The notes: generated from the letters alone by a model not told the origin. 64,000 nucleotides of DNA from Leptospira jelokensis (GCF_004769635.1 NZ_RQGH01000007.1:1-64000); one strand, 5' to 3'; positions 47,281 through 59,272 are shown, counted from the first letter of the stretch. Program-made: numbers and translations.

Positions 47281-47712
47281 ATGTCCGTAAAAGATATCCT
47301 AAAAGACAAAGCCTCCTCCGTTCTTTCCATCGAAGAAGATAGAAATGTTTTGGAAGCCACTCAGATGATGGTGGGTGCCAAAGTGGGATCCCTCATTGTC
47401 ACCTTCCAAGGAAAACTAGTTGGGATTTTTACAGAGAGGGATTTGATGCGTGTGGTTGCCAAAGACCATGCCAATTTGGATAAAATCAAATTAAAGGATG
47501 TGATGACAACCCAACTCACCGTTGCTGGACCTGATGAAGATGTAGATGATATCTTAAACAATATGATCACAAAACGGTTCCGCCATATGCCTGTCCTTGA
47601 TGGGGACAAAATCATTGGGCTCATCTCCATAGGAGATGCGGTCAAAACCAAACTTAGCAAAACACAGGCGGAGATGCATATCCTCAGAGAGTATATGTAT
47701 GGCCCACACTAA
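47281..47712 (+). CDS. CBS-domain pair protein
   Basis: A 143-residue protein made almost wholly of two CBS motifs. The first runs over residues 1-65 (VLSIEEDRNVLEATQMMVGA, then VGIFTERDLMRVVA) and the second over 70-130 (VAGPDEDVDDILNNMITKRF, then RHMPVLDGDKIIGLISIGDA). Such stand-alone pairs bind AMP, ATP or SAM and act as energy sensors or bind partner enzymes. It lies downstream of the tRNA pair. The stop overlaps the convergent YprB-like gene by four bases. Confidence 0.85.
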   Translation: MSVKDILKDKASSVLSIEEDRNVLEATQMMVGAKVGSLIVTFQGKLVGIFTERDLMRVVAKDHANLDKIKLKDVMTTQLTVAGPDEDVDDILNNMITKRFRHMPVLDGDKIIGLISIGDAVKTKLSKTQAEMHILREYMYGPH

Positions 47713-48476
47713 AACAAACGGTTTTCTGATAAGAGATCGATTGTTTTTTCGAGCACAATTTTAAGATTTTTCGTATCCTCTCTGTTATACGCTATCAATT
47801 TTTCCAAAGCTTCTTTGTTATTTGTCCTTTGGTATTCAAACCATAAAAGGGGAGCTTCTCTTCCATCCATTCCAGCAATGGCTTCCGGCCGAACAAGGCC
47901 CAGTTGGATTTCTGATTTTTTTAATCCCCCTTTGATGCCAATAGAATGTAAGAGGTTCATTAGATCGAGTTGTGGGTTTTTCACTCTGTAATGGAATTCT
48001 CTTTCTAAAAAAGGAATGTCAAACCGCCTACCGTTGTAGGTGACAATGATGTCTTCTGGTTCAATCACATCAAATAAAAACTCTAAATCCTTTCCACGTT
48101 CAAAAGTACGAATGGTTTCATTCTGGAACAAACTCACAACGGTTGTGACAGAAGATTCAGATATGCCTGTTGTCTCAATGTCTAAAAAACAAAATCGTTC
48201 AGGGAAATGTTGCCAAAGCCTCCAGTACTCTAAACTCGGAAGTTCTTTTGTGAAAAACGTAAAATTGGCTTCTTGGAATTCTTTTTCTAATTCCTCCCAC
48301 CTTTCTTCTAAAATTGTCAGGTTTGGTAACAGTGGATCATTTGTTTTCTTTTGGTATTGGATGAGGCTCGGCCAATCATACACCCCGACACCTAACAATT
48401 GTTTTTCTTTTTTTTCTCCAATCCCTGGAAAGAGTTGTAGGCTTTTTCTTAAATGAGATCCGTACATTCCATCCAC
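47709..48476 (-). CDS. RNase H-fold 3'-5' exonuclease-like protein (YprB type)
   Basis: A 255-residue protein. An N-terminal helical region with a helix-hairpin-helix-like stretch (FPGIGEKKEKQLLGVGVYDW) precedes a DEDD exonuclease domain: FLDIETTG (Asp, Glu), VTYNGRRFDIPFLE (Asp), and the last Asp in YNREDTKNLKIVLEK. This matches YprB-like nucleases whose role is poorly defined, possibly RNA or DNA repair. Its start overlaps the end of the upstream aminotransferase gene by 28 bases. Confidence 0.8.
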   Translation of the reverse strand: MDGMYGSHLRKSLQLFPGIGEKKEKQLLGVGVYDWPSLIQYQKKTNDPLLPNLTILEERWEELEKEFQEANFTFFTKELPSLEYWRLWQHFPERFCFLDIETTGISESSVTTVVSLFQNETIRTFERGKDLEFLFDVIEPEDIIVTYNGRRFDIPFLEREFHYRVKNPQLDLMNLLHSIGIKGGLKKSEIQLGLVRPEAIAGMDGREAPLLWFEYQRTNNKEALEKLIAYNREDTKNLKIVLEKTIDLLSENRLF

Positions 48477-49537
48477 CGCGTAAGGCCTTCCAAAAACACT
48501 CCCTCTTTTGCACCAAATCCAATGCGGATGTAACCTTCCATTTCAAAATTGGACCCAGGCAATACAAACACCCCAGTTTTCAGATACAGTTTGTCCGCAT
48601 AACCTTCCGAAGAAATCCCAGGTTCCAGTTGTAACCATCCCACAAGTCCACCACTAGGGGGGGTAAAGGATTGGCTCTTTGGTAACTTCTGCCAAACGGA
48701 AGTGAACGCATCGATATTCTTTTGAACTCGTTTTTGGATTTCTGGAAGGAAACTTTCTTTTTCTGTTAAAAGACCGAGTGCAATCCGTTCGGAGATTGGG
48801 TTTACCGTATGGGTAAGATAATCCTTAAAAGAACGGGCTCTTTGTATGAAATCTTTGTCTGCGATAAGCCATCCTACCCTAAGGCCTGTTACACCAAAAC
48901 ACTTGGTAAAGGAACCAGTTCCGTAAAACTGATCCCCTGGATTCACACCTGTGATCCCCAAACCTCCACCTTTTGGCAAAAATCGATAGTGTTCGTCAAA
49001 GAGTACGGTTTTCTTTTGGGACCGAAAGAACGTGAGGAGTTTGTCCCATTCTCCAAGTGGGAAGGTCTGTCCTGTTGGGTTGTGAGGGTGGTTGATCACA
49101 TAAAGGTCTGCCTGAACCTTTTCCCAAGTGTTGGCAAAAAATGCCTTTTCATACGAAACAGGGATGACCTCTCCTCCTAACATCTTGGGAATTTCATATA
49201 GGGCCTGGAAGGCTGGCCAAATGAGAGCCAGTTTTGTTTTTGGTTTCACAAGGAGGTGGAAGGCGAGGTACAAAGCCTCACCGGTTCCTGTTGTCACAAG
49301 CACTTCTTCTTTTGAGACACCAGGGTAGAGATTTGCAATCGCACTTCGGAGTTCAAAAGAACCTTGGTTTGGTGCGTCATACATGGGAATTGGGGAAAGA
49401 TCTTTCCACGTGAGACAAGCGAGAGATAACACCTCCTCCAACGTAAAATGGGAAAGTCCACTTTCACCCATATTACAAAATGCATTCAGACGGTATCGTT
49501 CGAGTCTGTCTTCTATGAAAAATTCTCTCGGTTCCAA
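48449..49537 (-). CDS. PLP-dependent aminotransferase, class I/II
   Basis: A 362-residue fold-type I aminotransferase. It has VTTGTGEALYLAFHLLV, NHPHNPTGQTFPLGEW and the PLP Lys in GTGSFTKCFGVTGLRVGW. The Arg for the carboxylate is likely in GYIRIGFGAKEG near the end. Substrate not clear: it resembles aspartate-, histidinol-phosphate- and LL-DAP-type branches weakly. It is upstream of and overlapping the YprB-like gene, and divergent from the phosphohexomutase gene across 46 bases. Confidence 0.82.
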   Translation of the reverse strand: MEPREFFIEDRLERYRLNAFCNMGESGLSHFTLEEVLSLACLTWKDLSPIPMYDAPNQGSFELRSAIANLYPGVSKEEVLVTTGTGEALYLAFHLLVKPKTKLALIWPAFQALYEIPKMLGGEVIPVSYEKAFFANTWEKVQADLYVINHPHNPTGQTFPLGEWDKLLTFFRSQKKTVLFDEHYRFLPKGGGLGITGVNPGDQFYGTGSFTKCFGVTGLRVGWLIADKDFIQRARSFKDYLTHTVNPISERIALGLLTEKESFLPEIQKRVQKNIDAFTSVWQKLPKSQSFTPPSGGLVGWLQLEPGISSEGYADKLYLKTGVFVLPGSNFEMEGYIRIGFGAKEGVFLEGLTRWMECTDLI

Positions 49538-49583
49538 AATTGATTTCCATTCAACTTAGCTTCAAAAGATTAGTATGTAAGCT

Positions 49584-51334
49584 ATGTTGAAACCAGAAGA
49601 CAATATCCTATCTTGGACGAAATCACCTTTTTCTACAGAAATCCAATCAGAAGCCAAAAAGGCATACGACGATTGGCAAAAAGGAATCACCTCGGAACTC
49701 GTTGATTCATACGCACACCCACTCAGTTTTGGAACCGGAGGGATCCGAGGGAAAATTGGGAATGGAATCGGCAAAATGAACCTGTATACGGTGGGCCGGG
49801 CCGCACTTGGTTTTTTACGTTATCTGAAAGACACAAAAGAAAATCCTTCCATAGTCATCGCCTATGATTCGAGAAGGTTGTCAAAAGAGTTTGCAGAACT
49901 ATCAGCAGGCATTGGAGCAACTCTTGGGGTTAAGGTTTATGTATTCCCTAAGGTAACACCCACCCCCCTTCTCTCCTATGCCATCCGTTACTTCCAAGCA
50001 AGTGGTGGGATTGTCATCACGGCTTCCCACAACCCCCCTGAGTACAATGGATTCAAAGCTTACCTTGCCGATGGAGGGCAACTTGTGCCTCCAGATGATG
50101 CCTTCATCATAAAAGGGATCAGTGGGATCGAAGATTGGAACTCCATTCCAATGCTTTCCAAATCAGATCAACTGTACAAAAAATTTGTGAAGTCAGTTGG
50201 GCCTGATTGTTTTAAGAGTTACCTTAAAGATTTAAAGAAAGCAAAAATCCAATCAAATGCCAAACCAAAAACACGTAACAATTTAAAGATCGTTTACTCC
50301 CCGTTACATGGAACAGGTGGCGATTACATGAAAGAAATGTTATCCTTTTTTGGATACAAATCCGTTTTTTTGGTTCCAGAACAAAAAAAACCAAATGGTG
50401 AATTCCCAACCGTTCAATACCCAAACCCTGAAGAAAAGGAAGCACTCGGATTATGTGAGTTCCATGCTAAAAAGAAAAAAGCAGAAGTATTCATCGCAAC
50501 AGATCCTGATGCTGACCGGTTAGGAGTGGGTGTACGAAAATCAGATGGGGAGTATGAGTATTTAAATGGAAATCAAATTGGTTCCATTATGGCCGCATAC
50601 CTTTCCGAAAGGAAAAAAGAAAAAGGGAAAGTGTATCACTTGGTTAAAACCATTGTGACAACTGACTTACAAGAAGCCATTGCGAAAAAAAATGGAATCA
50701 AAATTAAAAACGTTCTCACCGGATTCAAATACATTGCGGAAGAAATGAAACAAATTGAATCCAAGAAAAACAACTTATTTCTGTTTGGTGGCGAAGAATC
50801 TTACGGATATTTACCCGTTCCGTTTGTCCGTGACAAAGACTCACTTTCGAGTGCCCTTCTTTTTGTAGAAATCCTTGCCGAAAAAGGTGACCTACTCAGT
50901 TACTTAAATGAAATTTATCTGAAGTATGGGCTCTACCGCGAAAGTTTGTATTCCTTAACCCTAGAAGGTAGTTCTGGCCAAACCAAAATCAAAGCATCCA
51001 TCGAAGCCTTACGAAAAGAAAACCTGATCGGTAAAATGGTTGGAGGAAGAAAAGTAATTTCTGTTTTCGACTATGAAACGCAAACCGCATCCGGAAAAGG
51101 AAAGGATTCTGTCTTCAAAGGGATGCCAAAATCCAATGTCATCCAAGTGGAACTCGAAGGGAATGCAAAGCTTACCATCCGTCCATCGGGAACGGAACCC
51201 AAAGTGAAAGTGTATTCCTCGTTTGCTTCTCTTAAAAAACCCAAAAAAACATCGGAGATCCCAATGCTTTGGGAAACTCTTGGAAATGAAATTTCCCTCG
51301 CTGAAAAAGACTTTTTACAAATGGCAGGCCTACT

Positions 51335-51338
<4 letters not shown>
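49584..51338 (+). CDS. Phosphoglucomutase/phosphomannomutase
   Basis: A 584-residue alpha-D-phosphohexomutase of the long PgcA/PMM2-like bacterial type. It has FGTGGIRGKIG at the N terminus, the phosphoserine loop TASHNPPEYNGFKAY (Ser at about 148), the metal-binding ATDPDADRLGVG (about 306), GGEESYGYLP (substrate loop) and RPSGTEPKVKVY (phosphate-binding). It interconverts hexose-1- and 6-phosphates, feeding envelope sugars and storage. Its stop overlaps the argD start (ATGA). Confidence 0.9.
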
Positions 51339-53628
<2,290 letters not shown>

Positions 53629-53643
53629 GGTACGTAGAACATC

Positions 53644-54054
53644 ATGCAAGCAGGCATAGGACCCACAGGCAGACCATACCAGATTCTCATTGCTGAGAAT
53701 TCCAAATTCCAGTCCAAACAACTCCAACAGATTTTGGAATCAGAAGGTTTCAAAATCATAGGGATTGCCGAAACTGGGAAAGAACTCCTTAAGATGTACA
53801 AGGAAAATCGCCAACAAATTGACCTTGTTACCATCGAAATCTTTTTACCTGAAGTGGATGGTTATGCAGCATTTTGGGACATGAAAGAGATGGGTGTTTT
53901 ACCAAGGATTCTTTTTATTTCAGAAGAGAACACTCCTTCTGTCATCAAAGCCTTGTTAGAAAATGGTGCGATGGACTATATCGTAAAACCGATCAAACGA
54001 GAAAAAATCTTAGAAAAAATCAAAGAAACCCTCATCAAGATTCCCAAAGTATAA
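53644..54054 (+). CDS. Pseudo-receiver (CheY-like) domain protein lacking the phospho-Asp
   Basis: A 136-residue single receiver domain. The fold motifs are intact: YQILIAENSKF at strand 1, a strand-3 region LVTIEIFLPEVDG, LFISEENTP with the switch Ser, and DYIVKPIKREK with the conserved Lys. The phosphorylatable Asp of strand 3 is Glu65 (TIEIFLP instead of the usual LDIMMP), and the acidic pair after strand 1 is Glu18-Asn19. It is therefore unlikely to be phosphorylated normally; Glu may mimic the active state. It is the last gene of the argD-leuB operon, and its end overlaps pgeF by 20 bases in convergent orientation. Confidence 0.82.
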   Translation: MQAGIGPTGRPYQILIAENSKFQSKQLQQILESEGFKIIGIAETGKELLKMYKENRQQIDLVTIEIFLPEVDGYAAFWDMKEMGVLPRILFISEENTPSVIKALLENGAMDYIVKPIKREKILEKIKETLIKIPKV

Positions 54055-54769
54055 AATTTAAATTCCTACCCTCTTCTTTGGCCCTATGGCTAAAGAATTG
54101 AGGGCTTTGGAAAACTTCTGAATGTTCGTTCACAAGCCTAAAGACACCACCAAACTTACGTTCCATTCTCTTTTCAATCGCAAGGCCTACATCCAAAAGA
54201 AATTTACCATTCCCTTTTGGGAAACAGACTGCACTGCCTAGGTCTTGGAAGTATTTAGCAACATCTTCTCCCACTTCATAATTTTGCCGTTGGATATAGG
54301 GACCGAGTTCCAAAACCAATTCATCCATTTGGAACCCTTTTGTAAGTAACTCTTGGATCATCTTTTCGGTGATACCTAACATGGTTCCTTTCCATCCAGA
54401 ATGCAGGACAGATACAAACGGTCGTTTTGTGGAATAAAGAAAAACTGGGACACAATCAGCTGTCCGGACAACGAGGATTTTATTTTTCTCGATTGTCCAT
54501 AGTCCATCACCTTCTTTTGGTTCCATCGTACCAAGGCCATCCGCAGATTCATCCACCGCTTCAATCCTATCCCCATGGACTTGTCCCAAACTAAACACTT
54601 GATAACCACCAAACATTCCCAAACGGGAAATCAAGTTTTCGGTATAGGTCTGCCACCCACTTGGAGAATTGGGAAAGCTTTTGGACTGGTCCAAATACAA
54701 ACTGGCTTCATTTTTCCCCAAAGTGCCGATTGTTAAATTTCCATAAGGAAGTGGTATTTCTTTTTTCAT
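54035..54769 (-). CDS. pgeF: Peptidoglycan editing factor PgeF (laccase-domain multi-copper-like oxidoreductase fold)
   Basis: A 244-residue protein of the YfiH/YlmD (PgeF) family. It has SLGQVHGDRIEAVDE, VVRTADCVPVFLYST, the metal-ligand Cys in TADCVPV and the SVLHSGWKGTMLGITEKM His, and then LELGPYIQRQNYEVG with late Glu/His ligands. PgeF hydrolyses L-Ser-type errors in UDP-MurNAc dipeptide precursors and some members show polyphenol oxidase or purine nucleoside phosphorylase activity. Its start overlaps the upstream GT-C gene (ATGA), making it the last gene of a four-gene minus-strand operon. Confidence 0.87.
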   Translation of the reverse strand: MKKEIPLPYGNLTIGTLGKNEASLYLDQSKSFPNSPSGWQTYTENLISRLGMFGGYQVFSLGQVHGDRIEAVDESADGLGTMEPKEGDGLWTIEKNKILVVRTADCVPVFLYSTKRPFVSVLHSGWKGTMLGITEKMIQELLTKGFQMDELVLELGPYIQRQNYEVGEDVAKYFQDLGSAVCFPKGNGKFLLDVGLAIEKRMERKFGGVFRLVNEHSEVFQSPQFFSHRAKEEGRNLNFILWES

Positions 54770-56334
54770 AAAGAACTTGTTTTTCCAAAAAACTTAAGCG
54801 AGTTTAGATCCCAGTTTTCTTTTTGGAATTTGGATTTTAAGTCTTCACAATTCCAATCTTTCCTTTGGCATATCCGATTGAGTTTGAGAGGATCGTACTT
54901 CCAAAGATAAAAATGTATGGGGATCGATCGCCAAGTATAGGTGATGAATGGAAGCTCTAACTCAGGGAATCGGTTGTCTAAAACCAAATCGATGTCACGC
55001 ATTGAAATGTCTTCATACCTAAGTTTTGCTTCATGACCAATCCTACCACGATTCTCAAGTGGTTTTTTTGCAAATGTTTTGTCCGTTAAACCTGATTCTG
55101 CTTCGAAGGCATAACTTGGTCTTAGATAATAAATAAAATGGGCTTGTGCTCCAAAAAAGGCGACGCGAACACCCTCTAAGGCACCAACATCATACCCACT
55201 CACATCCAACAAATGATCCTCATAAAACATTCGTTCTTCTCCAATGCCATGCCATTCAGCAATGCGACCCTTGGTTAATTTTAAAGGATCTATATAAACC
55301 GCGGAGGCCAAAACAAATAGAAGAGAAAATAAAATCATATTTTTGGAATAAATCCGATAAAAGATTTTTTTGTGGTTGGAAAGAATTTGTGAATCCAAAG
55401 TCCACACTTGTAATTGTTTGAAAGCCAAATAGGAAAAATAAGGTAGGATGGGAATCCAAAATCGATTCCCCATAAAGTCACCACCGACATACAAAACATA
55501 AAAAATATAGAGGAGTAAAGCAATGAAAAGCATTCTGCTTTCCTTTTCTTTTGTAAACAAACGGTAGATATGAATTCCAGAAAGTAAAAACACAAAAGGA
55601 TACAAAGGATAAGAGCGAATCAAATATGATAAATAATAGAACCCTTGTGAGAAGTAACTACCTTTATTCCCTTTTGCATAAAACGTATTCGGAAAAAAAT
55701 CTTCGTAATACAGATAACGAAAAACATAAAAACAAAACAATAAAAACCCAAATAAGATTGGGATTCTAAATCGTTTCGTACGGATCCAATCAAGACATAG
55801 AAAAAATAAAAACAACGCCCCTTCTGGTCGAGTGAGGCTTGCCAAAAAAAAACTGAAATATGCGAACTGATTTCTTTTTTCCCAAAGTAGAAATCCTAGG
55901 CTAACCAAAAAAGTAAATACCGATGTTTCAAGACCAGAACTTGCAAATACATACAAATGGTAAAACATTGATAAATGGACAAGTAATAATGGATATAAAT
56001 TTCCAAAGGATTGTTTGTTTTCTTCATAAAAAAATAATCCAAGTAGGAGGAAATAAAAGAATAAACCTGTGTACACAGAAAGAGTTTGCGGAAGGATTCC
56101 CAGTAAATACCCAAAAGACAAATACACGGTCCATAAAAAATTTGTATACCCTTCTACTCTTTCCTCAAGATTGAAAACGAGACCATGCCCTTGCCAAAAA
56201 TTTTTTGCATACACAAAACTGATATAGGCATCATCACAGATCCAACGCAAATTAAATGCCTGGTACAGTGCAAAAAGAATAAAGAATAAAGACAATATAG
56301 AAAAGGAAGTATAATTTCGTTTCAAATCAATCAT
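54766..56334 (-). CDS. GT-C membrane glycosyltransferase-like protein
   Basis: The frame extends to 56376, but the extra 14 codons only overlap the preceding gene. The ATG at 56334 (MIDLKRNYTSF) gives 522 residues with about eleven helices. The first extracytoplasmic loop holds RWICDDAYISFVYAKN (the GT-C acidic motif), then RVEGYTNFLWT, as in arabinosyl/mannosyltransferase-like and leptospiral GT-C proteins. It should use polyprenyl-phosphate sugar on the periplasmic face. A soluble C-terminal domain of about 150 residues is periplasmic. It starts seven bases after the kinase-like gene stop and overlaps pgeF. Confidence 0.75.
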   Translation of the reverse strand: MIDLKRNYTSFSILSLFFILFALYQAFNLRWICDDAYISFVYAKNFWQGHGLVFNLEERVEGYTNFLWTVYLSFGYLLGILPQTLSVYTGLFFYFLLLGLFFYEENKQSFGNLYPLLLVHLSMFYHLYVFASSGLETSVFTFLVSLGFLLWEKRNQFAYFSFFLASLTRPEGALFLFFLCLDWIRTKRFRIPILFGFLLFCFYVFRYLYYEDFFPNTFYAKGNKGSYFSQGFYYLSYLIRSYPLYPFVFLLSGIHIYRLFTKEKESRMLFIALLLYIFYVLYVGGDFMGNRFWIPILPYFSYLAFKQLQVWTLDSQILSNHKKIFYRIYSKNMILFSLLFVLASAVYIDPLKLTKGRIAEWHGIGEERMFYEDHLLDVSGYDVGALEGVRVAFFGAQAHFIYYLRPSYAFEAESGLTDKTFAKKPLENRGRIGHEAKLRYEDISMRDIDLVLDNRFPELELPFITYTWRSIPIHFYLWKYDPLKLNRICQRKDWNCEDLKSKFQKENWDLNSLKFFGKTSSL

Positions 56335-56341
56335 ACAACGA

Positions 56342-57424
56342 TCAGTCCAATTCAAAAGACTTGATAAATTCTTCAATGATTTGGATATGATCCATTTCAG
56401 GTGTTGGATTTTCTAAAGAGGGTTCATATAAATAATCATCAAACACGTGAAAATCAAAAATTTTTAATTCAAAGTCAGGGAGTGTGATGATGATGTTTTC
56501 TGCGTGGATATCAAAAATTAATTTTTCTTCTTCTGCTAAGTATTTAGTCACTTCGATCACACGATTAAAATCCACAGCAATTTTTTTAAGTTTTGATTTG
56601 GAAATCACACCAAAGCGATGGGAATCAAAGTTCAATTTCCATTTTGGAAAAAATTTATCCAAAATTGGATTTTGGTCTAATTTCTCATTCCGTATGGTAA
56701 ATTCTTTTAAATGTTTTCCTGCAAGTAAGGGTTGTTGGTCACAAGGAGTGAGTGTGATATTGGGTATTCCAAATGGATTTTTTCGGACACGCATACCCAT
56801 AAAAAAACGAGTGGGCACTACCAAATCCGGGATCAGTGATTTCAATTTCCAATAATGCAAACGTTCTAATCCCAATCGTTTGAATTTAAAATCAATTTCA
56901 TCTTTTTTGGAATCTCGGAAGGTTTGCGTTTTTAAAAAATCTCTTAACTCAATTTCTTCTGGTTTTAAAAAACGTGATAAATCACGACCAACTTCTTTGA
57001 ATAGAGATCCAAATATGGCATCAGAGGGTAATTTCGATTTTCCAATTTTTACCACTTGGTTCCATGGGAGTTTGTAAACAAATTTATAGGAACCACGGCC
57101 AATGTATCCATCCGTGGAAAGTGGCATAAAATTATCTAAAAATTCACGGTTGTAGCGGTATGTCATCCGAAAGACATGGGAAACAGGGAACAAACTTTCG
57201 TATAGATTACGAATGAATCCAGACTTTCTAAGGACTTCATCCACTGGTAGGTCTTCCAGCGGAATCGGTTCCTGTTTCTTATTCGGGTCAACAAACAGCT
57301 CTTTGTCGAGACCCTTTTCCAATAACTCCAAAAATTGGGGAATTTTTCCCCAATTTGGATACTGGTTCCATAATTGTGAGATCTTATCTTTGATCCCTTT
57401 GATTGGGCCTTGTTTTTCGGACAC
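56342..57424 (-). CDS. Divergent protein-kinase-fold protein
   Basis: A 360-residue cytoplasmic protein. The middle and C-terminal parts keep the kinase catalytic pattern: a Gly-rich loop GYIGRGSYKFVYKLP (106-120), the ATP-anchoring Lys in VVKIG (K126), a catalytic loop FDIHAENIII (D305, N310) and the metal-binding Asp in KIFDFHVF (D324, replacing DFG). This is the pattern of small-molecule and lipopolysaccharide-type kinases (APH/WaaP-like) rather than Ser/Thr kinases. The substrate is unknown. It sits nine bases after the peptide-binding lipoprotein gene and seven before the GT-C gene, so envelope sugar or lipid phosphorylation is the leading guess. Called by motifs only. Confidence 0.6.
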   Translation of the reverse strand: MSEKQGPIKGIKDKISQLWNQYPNWGKIPQFLELLEKGLDKELFVDPNKKQEPIPLEDLPVDEVLRKSGFIRNLYESLFPVSHVFRMTYRYNREFLDNFMPLSTDGYIGRGSYKFVYKLPWNQVVKIGKSKLPSDAIFGSLFKEVGRDLSRFLKPEEIELRDFLKTQTFRDSKKDEIDFKFKRLGLERLHYWKLKSLIPDLVVPTRFFMGMRVRKNPFGIPNITLTPCDQQPLLAGKHLKEFTIRNEKLDQNPILDKFFPKWKLNFDSHRFGVISKSKLKKIAVDFNRVIEVTKYLAEEEKLIFDIHAENIIITLPDFELKIFDFHVFDDYLYEPSLENPTPEMDHIQIIEEFIKSFELD

Positions 57425-57433
57425 TAGATCAAT

Positions 57434-59254
57434 TTATTTCCAACGAATGATGGCTTCGTAATTTGAAAACGTTTCTTTTTTGGAAACTGACTCGGAAAGT
57501 TTTTTGTCCTTCTCCTCATCATACCACCAATAATCTGAAGAAAAACTTTCGTCCCCATACTTGCCGAGTGGCAATGATGGCATTCCATACTTTTGCCAGT
57601 ACAATATCCTTGTACTTGGCAAATGCCATAGCAAGACATAAGGGTATTCCTTATAAACAATCCGATCTATTTGTTTTAAAATCTCGTTTCGTTTGCTGAC
57701 TGAGAATTCTGTTTTTTGTTTTTCAATCAGTTTGTCAACTTCTGGAATTTTGAGTCCAGGTAAATTGGGTTGGCCGGCTTCGTCCGCATACTTTGATAAC
57801 CACTGTGACTCGGGATCTTTAAAGATCCCAGAACCCCAAGCAGCCCATGTCATATCAAAGTCATATTTATCAACACGTTCACTCCATGCTGCCAAATCAA
57901 GAGTATCAATTGATGCGCGAATCCCAACTTCTTTTGCTTTTTCGAGAAAAACGGTAAAATATTTTTCCGTTTTTTTATCACGGTCTAAAATTGAAAATTG
58001 GAACGGCTTTCCATCTTTTTCTAAAATTCCTTCTGCATTTGGTTTCCAACCAGCTTCAGCCAATAATTTTCTAGCTCTTTCAATATCAAATTTGGTAGGA
58101 ACATTTGGATTTGTTTCTCCTCCCAAATAAAAATCCGGATAATAACTGTTTGTTGGATCATATTCACCATATGCGAGTTTGTCGATCATAAGCTTCCGAT
58201 CTACAAGTAAGTTCATCGCTTCTCTCACTCTTTTGTCGGAAAAAATAGGTCTTCTTGAGTTCATTGCCCAACCTTGGAATCCGATTGGTTTTAAATTGAA
58301 TATCCTTTGTTTGGCGATCCAATTTTTATCAAAAGCTTCTCCTTTTGCTTCTTCCACCCAAACAAACGCGGAATACACTGGGTAAATATCGATATCACCT
58401 TTTTTGAATGCTTGTAAGGCTACTGCTTCTTCATTATAAACTTTATAAACGATTTGATCAAAATTGTTCCTTCCTTCATTGAAAGGATAAGCCCTTTGCC
58501 ACCAATCACCACGGCGCTCTAATTTGATGTAACGATTCTTTTTGACTTCTGTGATTTTATACGGCCCAGATACAATTGGGAACTCCATATTCTCTTTGTT
58601 AAAGTCTTTGCCCTCAAAATGGTGTTTGGGCAAAATAAAAATGGAAGATGCAATGTCATTGAAGTTATTCCAATGCACTTCTTTTGCTTCGAATACCACT
58701 GTAAGGTCATCCACCTTGACTGGTTTTAAAAAACGAGATAACGAAATCCGAAAAACTGCTGTCGCATTTTTAGGATTCATAATGGTATCATATGTAAAAA
58801 TCACATCGTCTGCTGTGACTTGTTTCCCATCCGACCAGCGGGCATTCGGATCCAAATAAAAAGTGAACTTTTTTTTGTCCGAAGAAATTTGCCATGCCTT
58901 GGCCAAGTGAGGGATGGTTTCCAATGTGAGTGGGTGGTAAGCCGTGAGAGGCTCATATAAACTTGTGAATATCCTTGCGGTTGTTGTGAACTGGTCCAGG
59001 TAATAATTAAGAGACTTGGGAAATTGGTGGGAATAGATACGTATCCTCCCACCTTTTTTGGCCTTAGGGTCAGCCACTGGGTTTTTCATCTGTAAAGCCT
59101 TGGGAATGGAATTCACGTCACCTTCCCAGTTTACATCGACCACTCGATTTAGGGTATCCTTCGTATCTTCTTCAGAACAATTTTGGAAAAGGAAAATCGG
59201 TAAAAGACAGGTGATTCCTACCAAAACAAACTTGATTCCTTGAAAACGAACCAT
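57434..59254 (-). CDS. Oligopeptide-type extracellular solute-binding lipoprotein (SBP family 5)
   Basis: The frame goes to 59299, but the ATG at 59254 (MVRFQGIKFVLVGITCLLPI) gives a signal peptide ending in the lipobox FLFQNC, so it is a lipoprotein of 606 residues. The mature protein fits SBP family 5 of the YejA/OppA type: FTFYLDPNARWSDGKQVTADD, VREAMNLLVDRKLMI, FDIERARKLLAEAGW and KRNEILKQIDRIVYKEYPYV. It would bind peptides, possibly murein peptides, for an ABC importer not encoded here. It is the first gene of a minus-strand operon with the kinase-like, GT-C and pgeF genes. It is divergent from the GH13 gene with an 18-base gap. Confidence 0.85.
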   Translation of the reverse strand: MVRFQGIKFVLVGITCLLPIFLFQNCSEEDTKDTLNRVVDVNWEGDVNSIPKALQMKNPVADPKAKKGGRIRIYSHQFPKSLNYYLDQFTTTARIFTSLYEPLTAYHPLTLETIPHLAKAWQISSDKKKFTFYLDPNARWSDGKQVTADDVIFTYDTIMNPKNATAVFRISLSRFLKPVKVDDLTVVFEAKEVHWNNFNDIASSIFILPKHHFEGKDFNKENMEFPIVSGPYKITEVKKNRYIKLERRGDWWQRAYPFNEGRNNFDQIVYKVYNEEAVALQAFKKGDIDIYPVYSAFVWVEEAKGEAFDKNWIAKQRIFNLKPIGFQGWAMNSRRPIFSDKRVREAMNLLVDRKLMIDKLAYGEYDPTNSYYPDFYLGGETNPNVPTKFDIERARKLLAEAGWKPNAEGILEKDGKPFQFSILDRDKKTEKYFTVFLEKAKEVGIRASIDTLDLAAWSERVDKYDFDMTWAAWGSGIFKDPESQWLSKYADEAGQPNLPGLKIPEVDKLIEKQKTEFSVSKRNEILKQIDRIVYKEYPYVLLWHLPSTRILYWQKYGMPSLPLGKYGDESFSSDYWWYDEEKDKKLSESVSKKETFSNYEAIIRWK

Positions 59255-59272
59255 ATCGTACTTAACAAATTT

